Both the position numbers and the translations under genes were made by a program. Shown piece by piece: positions 46,001-54,214 of a stretch of DNA of 64,000 nucleotides. How positions within the stretch are numbered: the stretch's first letter is position 1; the number at the start of each line of letters is the position of its first letter. Origin of the DNA: Actinopolymorpha singaporensis (GTDB taxonomy: Bacteria; Actinomycetota; Actinomycetes; Propionibacteriales; Actinopolymorphaceae); contig NZ_LT629732.1 of assembly GCF_900104745.1 (NCBI RefSeq), positions 1,612,001 to 1,676,000 on the forward strand. The letters run 5' to 3'. Under the pieces are notes generated by a model, which saw only the letters and a program-made list of their open reading frames with translations, was not told the DNA's origin and did not search any database.

Positions 46001-46307
46001 TGTTGATCGTGTAGGTCAGTGCGGTGTCGACCTTGAACCCGATGGTCGAGCCGCGGTTCACGCTGATGTCGGTGGAGAAGCCCTGCAGCGCCGGGCTGTC
46101 GGGACTCGACACGTCCCAGTCGGTCGAGCCCGCCTGGGTGTTCTCGCAGGCGACGGGATTGAGCACCGGCGGGTCGCACGGTGCGGCGGCCGCTCGCGGC
46201 GTCGAGAGGAAGAGCAGCGATGCCACGCCGAGACACATCGCGAGTAGCAGGGACACCGCACGATGGCGTGGGCCACCGAGCGCAGGCGACAACGACCGGA
46301 CACGCAC
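43086..46307 (-). CDS. Large secreted N,N-dimethylformamidase-beta-like protein with Ig and DUF4082 modules
   Basis: 1073 residues. A signal peptide (LLLAMCLGVASLLFLSTPRA) leads to a core (about residues 40-520) matching the N,N-dimethylformamidase beta-subunit-like family: VSSPDSPALQGFSTDISVNRG, IYRMGYYGGAGARKV, VFMSVGHDEYWSG and NLAFFSGNEIFWKTRYE. A bacterial Ig domain follows (about 540-620), then two DUF4082-like modules (from CPCTIWP and CPCSIWA) separated by another Ig domain. Export makes true formamidase activity doubtful; many secreted relatives are unassigned. GTG 46307 has GGGAGA upstream. It is the first gene of the pair. Confidence 0.87.
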   Translation of the reverse strand: MRVRSLSPALGGPRHRAVSLLLAMCLGVASLLFLSTPRAAAAPCDPPVLNPVACENTQAGSTDWDVSSPDSPALQGFSTDISVNRGSTIGFKVDTALTYTINIYRMGYYGGAGARKVTSIANVAPTDQPDCNKDTSTGLIDCGNWSTSATWAVPTTAVSGIYFAELKSGTTRGHIVFVVRDDASHSDLYFQTSDTTWQAYNKYGGNSLYVGSPANRAYKVSYNRPFNTNSGDTFHDFVWSAEYPMVRFIEANGYDVSYESGVDTDRYGSLIKQHKVFMSVGHDEYWSGQQRTNVEAARDAGVNLAFFSGNEIFWKTRYENDHRTLVTYKETHANATIDPLDPTVWTGTWRDPRFSPPADGGRPENSLSGTMFTVNCCATDMHVGGADARLRFWRNTRVANLASTATTTLGHGILGYEWDESPDNGSQPDGLIHLSTDTQNVPSYLQDYGSTYASGTATHHLSLYRARSGALVFGAGTIQWSWGLDDTHWSDVSGATSDTAVRQATVNLLADMSAQPATLQTGLVAATESADTTPPRTTITSPAVGATEPVGRPLTISGTATDTGGGVVAGVEVSVDGGVSWHPATGRGSWSYTFTPTVNTDLAVMARATDDSARMETPAPARTVTIGDGSPPPATCPCTIWPSSAVPAVAAESDSAAVEVGVRFRTVKAGSITGIRFYKGAGNTGTHVGSLWTSAGAKLASVTFSGESASGWQEASFENPVTVAADTTYVASYYAPNGHYAISENYFGTAVARGPLTALADNADGPDGAYSYGGGSFPNQGYRSTNYWVDVVFDDGGGGSGGTSDTTPPAITARTPAAGASNVATGTTVTATFSEPIQDSTARVSVAPANGTAVAGTTSYNATSGTVTFTPSTALANSTSYTVTVSGAKDAAGNPMSQDSWTFTTAAPSSSGCPCSIWAGTATPATPADPDSGAIELGVKFRTSQAGFISAIRFYKSATNTGTHTGTLWSRTGTRLATATFTGESGSGWQQVNFATPVSVSANTTYVASYFTTAGHYSVDENYFASATTRGPLTALKNGTDGSNGVYRYGASGYPNDSYRSSNYWVDVVFTTN

Positions 46308-46507
46308 GACGTCTCCCCCCGAGATGCCGAGATGATCACCGAATCAAAGCACGGTGGGACAAAAGTCCGCTGGCAAAGCGGGAAAGAACCCTTGTCGTGG
46401 AAATTTTTGGAGATTTCCTCCGAATCCGGCCGGACTTTTCGAGCATCGACCGATGCCGGCAGTTGCCGGCAGTTGCCGACGGAACGTGTTACTTCAACTG
46501 CTGATTG

Positions 46508-46696
46508 TCAACCTCGACCCTTGACGTTCTTGTCGCCGCGGCCAGAAATCCGGTCGGTCACAGCCGACGCTGCCCTGGCGACCGGACCGGGGACGATGCT
46601 GCCGGCGATCTCCTTCGCCAGTCTGCCCCGGTTCAGGGTTCGCACCTTCCGGCCACCATGTGACGTACGCGGACATGGAATCACGTGAGAGGTCAT
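46508..46696 (-). CDS. Possible small basic protein, unrecognised
   Basis: 62 codons, of which the last 45 have G/C-rich third positions like real genes (VRTLNRGRLAKEIAGS and ARAASAVTDRISGRG). An internal GTG could start a 45-residue product. No domain is recognised and no strong ribosome site is seen. It shares its direction with the LapA-like gene, 38 bases downstream of that gene's end. Treat it as a candidate only. Confidence 0.35.
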   Translation of the reverse strand: MTSHVIPCPRTSHGGRKVRTLNRGRLAKEIAGSIVPGPVARAASAVTDRISGRGDKNVKGRG

Positions 46697-46734
46697 CGAC
46701 GAAACCTCGGTCGGTGCGGTAGCAGGTGTGCGCA

Positions 46735-47142
46735 CTATTTGTGCGTACGTCGGAGGCTCAGCCGCTCCCTGAGGCCGGTTGGGTGCTCGGCCTGTTCCCT
46801 TTGTTCCGGCACGTTGGAAGGCGCCGCAGACCCAGCGCCTTCGGCCTTGGCTCGTTGTGCCTCTCGTTCGCGCAGTTCCTGCGCCTCGCGTTGGGTGTGC
46901 CGGAACTCGCGTCGCCGGTGCCGTGCCCGTCGCGCGGCCCTGACCATCAGCGCGATCCCCAACATGCCTACCAGACCGGTGACGATGCCCCAAAAGAACA
47001 ACCAGCCTGCAGACATCGGCACCGGCCAGCCGAAGAGCGTGAAGTTGCTCGTCAGCATCGAACCGGCACTCTGGTTGGCCGTCACTCCGACGACTCCGAC
47101 CACGGCGGCCGCCACGAGCAGGATCAGCCCGAGAACGAACAT
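46735..47142 (-). CDS. Small two-helix membrane protein with charged coiled coil (LapA-like)
   Basis: 135 residues. Two hydrophobic segments (MFVLGLILLVAAAVVGVVG and MSAGWLFFWGIVTGLVGMLG) are followed by a highly charged helix rich in Arg/Glu (RHRRREFRHTQREAQELRE). This is the plan of LapA-domain membrane proteins, whose role in actinobacteria is unknown. GGAGG lies 8 bases before ATG 47142; the longer upstream frame is not hydrophobic and is omitted. Confidence 0.75.
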   Translation of the reverse strand: MFVLGLILLVAAAVVGVVGVTANQSAGSMLTSNFTLFGWPVPMSAGWLFFWGIVTGLVGMLGIALMVRAARRARHRRREFRHTQREAQELREREAQRAKAEGAGSAAPSNVPEQREQAEHPTGLRERLSLRRTHK

Positions 47143-47232
47143 GAAACTCGCCTCCGTAGCTTCGGAGGTCTCCACCCGCGGTCTGGGCACTGAGAAAGCG
47201 GACGCGTGGCCATCACGCCTGTCGCCGCAGGC

Positions 47233-47275
47233 CCGCGGCGTGCTTGCAGTTGACGCTGCAAGTGAAACGCCGCGG
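47233..47275. terminator. Compound hairpin downstream of the 47.4-49.5 kb secreted protein
   Basis: An outer stem CCGCGGCGT (47233-47241) with ACGCCGCGG (47267-47275) encloses an inner stem CTTGCAG (47243-47249) with CTGCAAG (47256-47262) and a TTGACG loop. It lies 144 bases past the stop of the minus-strand gene at 47419 and about 90 bases before the next gene's start, so it most likely ends that transcript. No T-run. Confidence 0.55.
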
Positions 47276-47418
47276 CGCGAGGGCCGTCAAGGTACGACAG
47301 TCCTGACTGCCGTGAGCTGCCGACCGTGACGAGCGCCCTCGCCGGATATGCCGACATTGCGCTTGCCGTGGCCGGTGCCGCAGCGCTCAGAGCGCACGGC
47401 GCCCGGGCGGGCGCCCGG

Positions 47419-49545
47419 CTATCCCACCGTCACGGTGAGGCTTGGTGAGACGTTGGCAAGGTGGTCGGTGTCGGCAGAGCGGTACACCCGGAAGGGCTTC
47501 GACCCCTTCGAAGACGGTTTGTAGCTCACGCTGTAGGTGCTGGAGGAGGAGAGGGTCGCCGACTTCACGGTGTGCCAGGCCCCGGAGTAGTACGCCTGCA
47601 GGAGGACCGTCCCCCCCGCGTGGCTTGGGGCGACCGAGCCCGTGATCGTCAGAGTCTGTCCCAGCAGAATGGAACTCTTGTCCGACGCGGCGGTGACCTT
47701 CTGTGCCACGTTCACTCGTACGACCGGGCTCGTGGCACTCGCATACTGCTCGGACGCGTCCGACAGGAGCCGGAAGTCGCGGGTGGCGCTCGGCTTGATC
47801 GACGCGGTGATCTGGCCGGTCGACGAGGTGGTACCACTCACCAGGGTCTTCCAGGCCGACGAGCCGAGCGAGCGGTACTGCACGTGCACCGGAATCGACG
47901 GCAGCGCGCCGCCCTGGGGGTCGGTCAACCGGCCGCTCATGGTCACGGCGCCGCCGTACGTCAGGCTGGTCGCCGAGGTGGTGAACGACAAGGTGGGGGC
48001 GTAGCTCCCGGGGATCGTCACCACCCGGGCGGAGCTGACGTTGCCGGTCGAGTCGTAGGTGAAAATGCCGACGCTGTACGTACGTCCGGACGCAAGGCCG
48101 GACAGGTCGACGCTGGTGCCGTTACCGGTGTAGGCGAGGTGTCCGGCCGTGGGATCGGTGGGCGGGGCGGAGGTGTCCGGCAGGTATCGCACGACCGTTC
48201 CGGCCCGGTCGGCGTCGGCCGGGTTGGACCAGGTGAGATGCGCGGTGGTGCCACTGGTTCGGGTGGCGGTCGCGTTCGTCACCCGGGCGGGTGCGGTGTA
48301 GTCCGCCCTGGCGCGGTAGCGGAGCCGGCCGTGCAGCGCCGGGGTTCCTTCCTCACAGTGTTGCTCGAACGTGAGATCAAGGCGGTCGAGGGTTCCCGTG
48401 CTCGTGAATCCGACCTGGTCGGCCGTGAAGTCGCCGACGAGCTTGTTGCAGCCACGCCCTTCACCGCTGACGTTCATGCCGGCTCCTGTGCCGTTGAACG
48501 GATAGCGGTGAGCGTCGGGGTAGGTGTTGCCCTGGACGAGAATGTCGCCCTGGGCCGGCACGAAGGTGGCGCCCCACGAGTCGCCGTTGGCCGCGTCGAC
48601 ACCACCACTGACGAGCGTTCTCGAACCCGAGAAGGCCACGATGTCGGTGTCCGTGGTGTAGTGGTAGGTCTTGCCGCCGCCGATGTAGTCGCCACTGTCG
48701 CTCTGCATGGACCAGTCGGTCGTTCCGGCAACTCCCAGTCCGTCGAGCGGCACGCGGATCGTCCTGGCATTGGTCGTGATCCGGAGGACGGCCGTGCGGG
48801 GGCCCGGAGCCTGTGGCGCAAACCGGACGTTGACGAGACAGGACTGGCCTTCGTCGAGGGTCTGACCCGTGCACTCGTCGGTGCGAATCGCGAAGTCCTG
48901 CGGGTTCGCCCCCTCGAGCGCGACGGCGGAGACGGAGCCGGCGGAGGTGCCCCGTTGCCGTACGAGCACGGGAACGACCTTGCTCTGCCCACCCGGATAG
49001 GTGTCCGGCCAGTGCAGCGCGTGCGGCTCGACATCGGTGGAGGCGGTCGGCATGCCGAACCTGATCTCACCGAAGTCGGCCTTCTCGCCACCCTCGCAGT
49101 GATGCTCGTACAGCAGCCACAGCTTGGTGAGTGTGCCTGAGGACCAGGCGATGTCGCGTACCTCGAAGCTGCCGGTCACCTCGTTGCAGCCGCCCGCGAC
49201 CGACATTCCTGGACGACCCGCCTCCTGGAACGGATAGCGCTGCGCGTCGGGATACCAACCCGCGGCCATGGCCGCCTTGTCGGGAGCCTGGAACTCGAAG
49301 TCGTACGACGAACCGCCTCCGCTCACGTCGAGGTTGACCAGGTTGCTGGTGCTCGAGTTGGTCAGCACCGCGTTCGTCTCGTCGAACACGAGGTTCGCGC
49401 CGCTGCCTTCACGGGACAGGGTCACCGACCACGGACCGCTGTAGGCGGCGGCACTGGCACCGCCCTCGAAGACGGCGAGACCGCCGGCAACGACAAGCAA
49501 TCCGATCAGAGACGCAAAGGTTCGGCGACCGCGTCGTACGCGCAT
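47419..49545 (-). CDS. Secreted multidomain protein with duplicated domain, HYDIN-like and Ig domains
   Basis: 708 residues with a signal peptide (TFASLIGLLVVAGGLAVFEG). Residues about 35-170 and 270-410 are repeats of one beta domain, each with YPDA(Q/H)RYPF, a GCN/K motif and a closing EHHCEGG or EQHCEEG strand. Between them lies an ASH/HYDIN-type domain (CTGQTLDEGQSCLVNVRFAPQ). A fibronectin-III-like domain (about 415-510) and two bacterial Ig domains (SLTYGGAVTMSGRLTDPQGG and SILLGQTLTITGSVAPSHAG) follow. No catalytic residues are seen; binding or structural role outside the cell is likely. GGGAGGGGAG precedes ATG 49545. Confidence 0.82.
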   Translation of the reverse strand: MRVRRGRRTFASLIGLLVVAGGLAVFEGGASAAAYSGPWSVTLSREGSGANLVFDETNAVLTNSSTSNLVNLDVSGGGSSYDFEFQAPDKAAMAAGWYPDAQRYPFQEAGRPGMSVAGGCNEVTGSFEVRDIAWSSGTLTKLWLLYEHHCEGGEKADFGEIRFGMPTASTDVEPHALHWPDTYPGGQSKVVPVLVRQRGTSAGSVSAVALEGANPQDFAIRTDECTGQTLDEGQSCLVNVRFAPQAPGPRTAVLRITTNARTIRVPLDGLGVAGTTDWSMQSDSGDYIGGGKTYHYTTDTDIVAFSGSRTLVSGGVDAANGDSWGATFVPAQGDILVQGNTYPDAHRYPFNGTGAGMNVSGEGRGCNKLVGDFTADQVGFTSTGTLDRLDLTFEQHCEEGTPALHGRLRYRARADYTAPARVTNATATRTSGTTAHLTWSNPADADRAGTVVRYLPDTSAPPTDPTAGHLAYTGNGTSVDLSGLASGRTYSVGIFTYDSTGNVSSARVVTIPGSYAPTLSFTTSATSLTYGGAVTMSGRLTDPQGGALPSIPVHVQYRSLGSSAWKTLVSGTTSSTGQITASIKPSATRDFRLLSDASEQYASATSPVVRVNVAQKVTAASDKSSILLGQTLTITGSVAPSHAGGTVLLQAYYSGAWHTVKSATLSSSSTYSVSYKPSSKGSKPFRVYRSADTDHLANVSPSLTVTVG

Positions 49546-49720
49546 CCGTGGGGCTCCCCTCCCATGTGGCGGAGAGAGTGTGGCACAGATGATCTCTGAT
49601 CCGCGAGGGCCCCGACGTCCGGAGTGTGTTTCGACATTTCTCACCTGTTGGCTACCCAGACAGCCGGGTGGCGATCTAGGTTCTGAGGACTCGAGAAGAC
49701 CTGATGATTGCGAGGTGCTC

Positions 49721-50788
49721 ATGTCGCTACGTCATGTGCTGGCAGCATTGGCCGTGCTGCCGGTTGTCGCCGTACCGGTGACCGCGCAGGCCGCCTCCGC
49801 GACGGGACCGGAGGTGTTGCCGCAGAAGACCCACTTCGACCTGCAGGCGCACCGGGGCGGTATCGGGATGACCACCGAGGAGTCGCTGCAGGGGTTCGCC
49901 AAGGCGCTGCGTCTGGGTGTCAGCACCTTGGAGCTGGACACGCACGTCACCAAGGACGAGAAGGTCGTCGTCAACCACGACCGGCAGATCAGTGCCCAGA
50001 AGTGCCGCGACACCGAGCCTGTCACGCCGGGCGATCCGATGTATCCGTACGTCGGCAAGTACATCAAGGACCTGACGCTCGCTCAGATCAAGACCATGGA
50101 CTGCGGATACCAGCAGCTGCCCGGGTTCCCTGAGCAGGAGGTGATCCACGGCTTCCGGATGGTCGAGCTCAAGGACGTGCTGAACCTCGTCAGGAGCTAC
50201 CACGCCGACCAGGTGAAGCTGAACATCGAGACCAAGGTGGAGGCGGGCGCGCCGGAGCAGACCGCGCCACGCGAGTTGTTCGTTCGCCGGGTGTACGAGG
50301 AGATCCACGCCTCCGGAATCGAGGACCAGGTGACCATCCAGTCGTTCGACTGGGGCGCACTGATGGAGATGCACCGGCTCGCGCCGACGTATCCTCTGGT
50401 GGCGTTGACGAACTACGACTTCCTCCAGGTGGGCCAGCCCGGCGCCTCGCCGTGGCTCGGAGGGATCGACGTCGACGACTACGACGGAGACTTCGTGAAG
50501 GCCGCCGACGCTGTCCCTGGCGTCACGGCGCTCTCTCCGGTGTACGGGTTCCCCCAGAACGGAACGATCAGCGACCCCGCGTTCCGCTTCTACGTCAGTG
50601 ACGACATGGTGTCCGAGGCACACGCGCGTGGCCTGAAGGTCGTCCCGTGGACCTGCGACGACCCCGCCACTGTCGAGGCCCTCATGGACATGGGCATCGA
50701 CGGCATCATCACCAACTACCCGAACCACGTCCGACAGATCATGGCCGACCGCGGCATGCGGCTGCCCAAGGCCTACCAACCCCGCTGA
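49721..50788 (+). CDS. Secreted glycerophosphodiester phosphodiesterase
   Basis: 355 residues. A Sec signal peptide (MSLRHVLAALAVLPVVAVP, cleavage after AQA) is followed by the TIM-barrel GDPD signatures: DLQAHRGG, STLELDTHVTKDEKVVVNHDR (metal Glu/Asp and catalytic His) and the C-terminal LKVVPWTCDDPATVEALMDMGIDGIITNYP (two pieces). It should hydrolyse deacylated phospholipid headgroups or teichoic-acid-like phosphodiesters outside the membrane. GAGGTG is just upstream. It is divergent from the secreted multidomain gene, 175 bases away. Confidence 0.94.
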   Translation: MSLRHVLAALAVLPVVAVPVTAQAASATGPEVLPQKTHFDLQAHRGGIGMTTEESLQGFAKALRLGVSTLELDTHVTKDEKVVVNHDRQISAQKCRDTEPVTPGDPMYPYVGKYIKDLTLAQIKTMDCGYQQLPGFPEQEVIHGFRMVELKDVLNLVRSYHADQVKLNIETKVEAGAPEQTAPRELFVRRVYEEIHASGIEDQVTIQSFDWGALMEMHRLAPTYPLVALTNYDFLQVGQPGASPWLGGIDVDDYDGDFVKAADAVPGVTALSPVYGFPQNGTISDPAFRFYVSDDMVSEAHARGLKVVPWTCDDPATVEALMDMGIDGIITNYPNHVRQIMADRGMRLPKAYQPR

Positions 50789-50965
50789 GCCCTTCAACCG
50801 ATTCGGAGACCGCGTAACTGGCCGGCGAAACCGCCGGTCAGGTACGCGCCCGAGGTGTACGGAATCTCCGAACGCACCGACCTGCTTTCGTTCGCCGAAC
50901 CCGGCGCGTGCCGCCTGGAGCTGATGACCCGCAAGCCGGGAGTCGCTGCCGGCGACGACCACTGA
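50789..50965 (+). pseudogene. C-terminal coding remnant of an unidentified gene
   Basis: Directly after the phosphodiesterase stop, the same frame stays open for 58 codons to a TGA at 50963-50965. It encodes a plausible protein tail (VYGISERTDLLSFAEPGAC and RLELMTRKPG) with normal codon use but no start codon. It does not resemble the end of a GDPD. It looks like the 3' end of another gene left by a deletion; I do not recognise the parent. Its stop abuts the stop of the opposite membrane-protein gene. Confidence 0.45.
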
Positions 50966-51754
50966 TCACAGTGCAGGCGGGGGCTGGTCCTCTTGTGACG
51001 TGGGTTTCGTCTCGGTCGTGGGCCTCTCTCCCGTCGCGGTGGGCGTTGTGTCCTGGCCCGTCTCGCCGGGGCCTCTGGCGTACTCCCGACGCCTCTGCTC
51101 CCGCTGCTCCTGACTCCTGCGGTAGGCGTCTTCCAGCATTCGTTGTGCGATTGGCCGCCCGCCAAGACCGAAGGCCAGCGCGAGGCCGAGTGCGAGTGCT
51201 CCCATGGTCGCGGCGAACGCGATCTGCACGATCTGCTCGGCGATTCTTAGTTGTTGCAGGATCATGAAGCCCGCTATGACCATGATCAGGGCGGGAAGGA
51301 CGGTACCGGCGATCTTTCCGGTCGGGCTGTCTCCCATCGTCCGGTTGACGGCGGCAGCGACCAGGCCGGCGAGGATCGCCGCGATGACGAAGATGAGAAT
51401 CGCCGCGACGATGTTCGGCAGGTAAGCGATGATCTTGTACATGAACGTCGTGAGCGCCGCGATGTGCAGTACGCCGACCGCGACGAAGACGAAGATCAGG
51501 AATATCAACCAGAAGACCAACCTGGCGACCAGATGCGCCGGACTGTCGCCGGCCAGGACCGAGAGGTACCTGTGCGCGTGAGACTCGTGCAGACGTCGAT
51601 CGACACCTACCTTGTCGAGGATCTTGCGTACGGCGGCTGCAACCAGTTTGGCGACGATGTAGCCGATGACAAGAAGGACCAGGAACCCCACGAGGTTCGG
51701 GAGGAACCCGATCACCCGGTCCAAAACTGGCCGGAAATCTTCAGCCACGTTCAT
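50966..51754 (-). CDS. Conserved TM-helix (mechanosensitive-channel-like) membrane protein
   Basis: 262 residues. Five membrane helices are visible, including FLPNLVGFLVLLVIGYIVAKL, then a repeat of the same PNIVAAILIFVIAAILAG pattern and a terminal LGLALAFGLGGR. These are the TM-helix repeats of the CmpX/MscS-related family, without the MscS beta domain. The last 55 residues are hydrophilic. A good GGGGG ribosome site precedes the ATG. Such proteins are implicated in osmotic or envelope stress but not firmly characterised. Confidence 0.9.
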   Translation of the reverse strand: MNVAEDFRPVLDRVIGFLPNLVGFLVLLVIGYIVAKLVAAAVRKILDKVGVDRRLHESHAHRYLSVLAGDSPAHLVARLVFWLIFLIFVFVAVGVLHIAALTTFMYKIIAYLPNIVAAILIFVIAAILAGLVAAAVNRTMGDSPTGKIAGTVLPALIMVIAGFMILQQLRIAEQIVQIAFAATMGALALGLALAFGLGGRPIAQRMLEDAYRRSQEQREQRRREYARGPGETGQDTTPTATGERPTTETKPTSQEDQPPPAL

Positions 51755-52035
51755 GAGAACCCCCTCGGCTGGCGGAAGCCGGGCGGTATGTATGCTGAAT
51801 CAGGGTCTTTGGCAGGCACTACGACGACGCCGCAGTACGGTCCAGGATGACCGCTCGGCCTGATGCTCACGGGTAACATTTGCCCGACGAAATTGCCCAC
51901 GCAAGGGACAGACGTCCCGCTTGGGTCACGTCATGAGTCACCGCTCGAGGTTGGACCACTTCATACTTGCCGCGCCGGACATCATCCGCGCGGCTTGACA
52001 CGTAAGCGACGGTCGACGACCTAAGCTGCATCGAC

Positions 52036-52260
52036 ATGGCAGAGGTTGTCCTACGTGTCCGTTTCACCAGTGGCGACCACATCGACCTTGCCTACGACGA
52101 GCCCCACATCGTCGAGGTTGATCAGGTCCTCGAACACGTCATCACGCAACTGGCACAGGATTCGGGATCACTTCGCACAAGGCACGGAGACCGGCTCGTG
52201 GTCTTGTACGGCCGCGGCGTGGCCGCCCTCGAAGTGACTCCACGTGGCGCGGTGCTGTGA
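52036..52260 (+). CDS. Small hypothetical protein
   Basis: 74 residues, soluble, with a beta-strand pattern (VVLRVRFTSGDHIDLAYDE and RLVVLYGRGVAALEV) and normal actinobacterial codon use. No family is recognised. There is no Shine-Dalgarno site; TAAGCT lies 9 bases upstream, which suits a leaderless transcript. It stands alone between the channel-like gene and a stretch with no clear coding. Confidence 0.65.
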   Translation: MAEVVLRVRFTSGDHIDLAYDEPHIVEVDQVLEHVITQLAQDSGSLRTRHGDRLVVLYGRGVAALEVTPRGAVL

Positions 52261-52788
52261 ACGGCACGGCCGAGTCCTCTTCCACCGCGTCCAAAGCGTC
52301 GTCGACGACGGTCCTGGCGACAGGTCGGAGATCTCGCGGGAGCCGGTGCAGCGGGTGTTGGTGGACCAGCTCGGGCCACCAACTGCCACCGCACCAGCTG
52401 CGCGGCTCGGCATGCGGTCTGTCCACTGCCCGGGAGCGACCTCTGCGAACGCGGGCAGCGTGTTGCGGATCTGGCCGGCCGGTTTGTCCCACGCTCGCCG
52501 TTCCGCGTGGCCTGGGCGGGCTCGTGGCAAACCGCCGAGCCCACTTATGACTTCTTCTGCTCCTCCTGGGCCTGCCTGGCGGTCGGGATCTTCTGGTCAC
52601 AATTCGAGTGCCCTGAGGACTACTGGACGAGTATTGTGCCTGACCCGGAAAAGGTCATGAGTAATTCTCGGTTGTCTGGGACACGTGTGGGTTCCCGAGG
52701 AGACTCGACATACATTGTTTCGGCTCCGCGATCAGGTGATCGAAGTCGCGTGCCCGGAAGGTTCTTGAGGGTGCTCCGGAATACGAGG
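52261..52788. other. Stretch without a supportable gene
   Basis: Several frames are open on both strands but codon use is irregular and none shows a known motif or ribosome site. A minus-strand stretch reading AGQIRNTLPAFAEVAPGQW looks coding-like for a short distance and may be an old gene remnant. Nothing more can be said. Confidence 0.5.
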
Positions 52789-53607
52789 TCAGGACCTACA
52801 GATGATCTCGCCGTGCAGTACGGAGAACCATCCGTCATCGTCGTCGGCCCAGGTCCGCCAGACTTCTGCCAACTCCTGAAGTCCGGCCTGGTCGGTGAGG
52901 CCGTCGCGAACGAGTTGCCGAGCGAGGTCGGAGGTCAGAACCCGATCGGCCCACAGTCCACCCCACCATGCGCGATCGTCCGGGGTCGCAAAGCTCCAGG
53001 TGCTGGCGCCTGCAGTGACGTCGGTGAATCCGGCGGCATGGGCCCAGGCCATCAGGCGCCGGCCAGCGTCTGGCTCGCCGCCGTTGGCTCGGGCGGCAGC
53101 CCGGTACAGAGATAGCCACTCCTCCAGTCCGGGGAGGAGGGGAAACCAGGTGAACCCCGCATAGTCGCTGTCGCGCGCCGCGACAACGCCTCCGGGTACG
53201 CAGACTCGCCTCATTTCTCTCAGCGCCTGCACTGGATCTGCCACGTGCTGGAGGACCTGATGGGCGTGGACGACGTCGAACCGGTCAGCCGGCCAGTCGA
53301 GGTTGTGCACATCGCCCACCACGAAGTCGATGTTGGACACTCCCCGAGCGCGGGCTTCCGCTCGCGCCAGGGCCGAGACCTCTTCGGCCACCTCGAGCGC
53401 TGTGACGCGCCCGGGGAACACCTTCGTCGCAAGGTCGGCCGTTATCGTTCCCGGGCCGCAGCCGACGTCGAGCACCGACATCCCCGGTTCAAGCAGCGGC
53501 AACAGGTAGGCCGCGGAGTTTTCGGCTGTCCGCCACCGGTGAGAGCGCAGCACCGACTCGTGATGACCGTGCGTGTAGACGGCCCGCGTGTTCCTGCTGT
53601 CAGCCAT
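52789..53607 (-). CDS. Class I SAM-dependent methyltransferase
   Basis: 272 residues. The SAM motifs are clear: MSVLDVGCGPGTITADLA (motif I), VTALEVAEE, FVVGDVHNLDWPADRFDVV (motif II) and an RRVCVPGGVVAARD post-motif. The N-terminus (YTHGHHESVLRSHRWRTAENSA) is that of the UbiE/MenG-like actinobacterial group, substrate unknown. ATG 53607 is used; only a TAGGCT -10-like box precedes it, so the mRNA may be leaderless. Confidence 0.93.
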   Translation of the reverse strand: MADSRNTRAVYTHGHHESVLRSHRWRTAENSAAYLLPLLEPGMSVLDVGCGPGTITADLATKVFPGRVTALEVAEEVSALARAEARARGVSNIDFVVGDVHNLDWPADRFDVVHAHQVLQHVADPVQALREMRRVCVPGGVVAARDSDYAGFTWFPLLPGLEEWLSLYRAAARANGGEPDAGRRLMAWAHAAGFTDVTAGASTWSFATPDDRAWWGGLWADRVLTSDLARQLVRDGLTDQAGLQELAEVWRTWADDDDGWFSVLHGEIICRS

Positions 53608-53644
53608 GTCGGGCAGCCTAACCGCCGATAGCCACATAGCGAGA

Positions 53645-54126
53645 CTAGCGTCTCATGATATGACACGCCGAGTCCTGGCGTGGCCGGACCGAGCTCACGA
53701 GGTCTTCGGTGCGGAGTGCCCAGAGGCAAGGAGTGCCGGCGGCGGGTTGGTGGACCTCGTTGGCGTACCGCAGCAACCTCTGCCGTTCACGCACACTCCG
53801 CGCTGTCGGGCCCGCCGAGATGCGCTCGGCGAAGTGCTTCCCCACCGCGGCGACAGTCTGGCTCACCGTCTGGTTGTCGACGATCGTCGCCGCGTCCGGG
53901 GCAGCGTCGGGTTGCTCCGGATCCACTGCCAGCCCCACAGATACCCCGTGGTGTACCCCCTCCGGGTGGCGCTTCTGGAGCCTGGCTCGTTGTTCCTGTA
54001 CTGCCACGTGTGCGCGTCCACGCTGTACCAACGCAGGCCGTTACGCCTCGCCAGGAGGCGATTCACCGTCGTCTTGCCGGCAGCAGCCGGGCCACCGATC
54101 CAATGAGCATGCGTCGTATCTCCCAC
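53645..54126 (-). pseudogene. P-loop nucleotide-binding protein (kinase-like), disrupted
   Basis: The 5' part (from 54126) encodes HWIGGPAAAGKTTVNRLLARR, a Walker A of the small AAA/kinase type found in actinobacteria, then NGLRWYSVDAHTW. The frame ends at 53863. The family-like C-terminus (VRERQRLLRYANEVHQP) continues in another frame to 53645, and most of the middle expected in a 200-250-residue protein is missing. It is broken by frameshift and deletion. Confidence 0.6.
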
Positions 54127-54214
54127 CGGCCCTCCGTCGGATGCGTCACGACTGGATTTTCACCGGGCATGCGGCCAGCTTGCCCTCGTCGTACTCCAGG
54201 GAATGTCGAGAATC

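Noticed and set aside
44871-46247. 458-codon frame opposite the formamidase-like gene
   Set aside because: Antisense shadow; its composition reflects the codon bias of the other strand.
52142-52600. Arg-rich minus-strand frame
   Set aside because: No motif, unusual residue content and no ribosome site.
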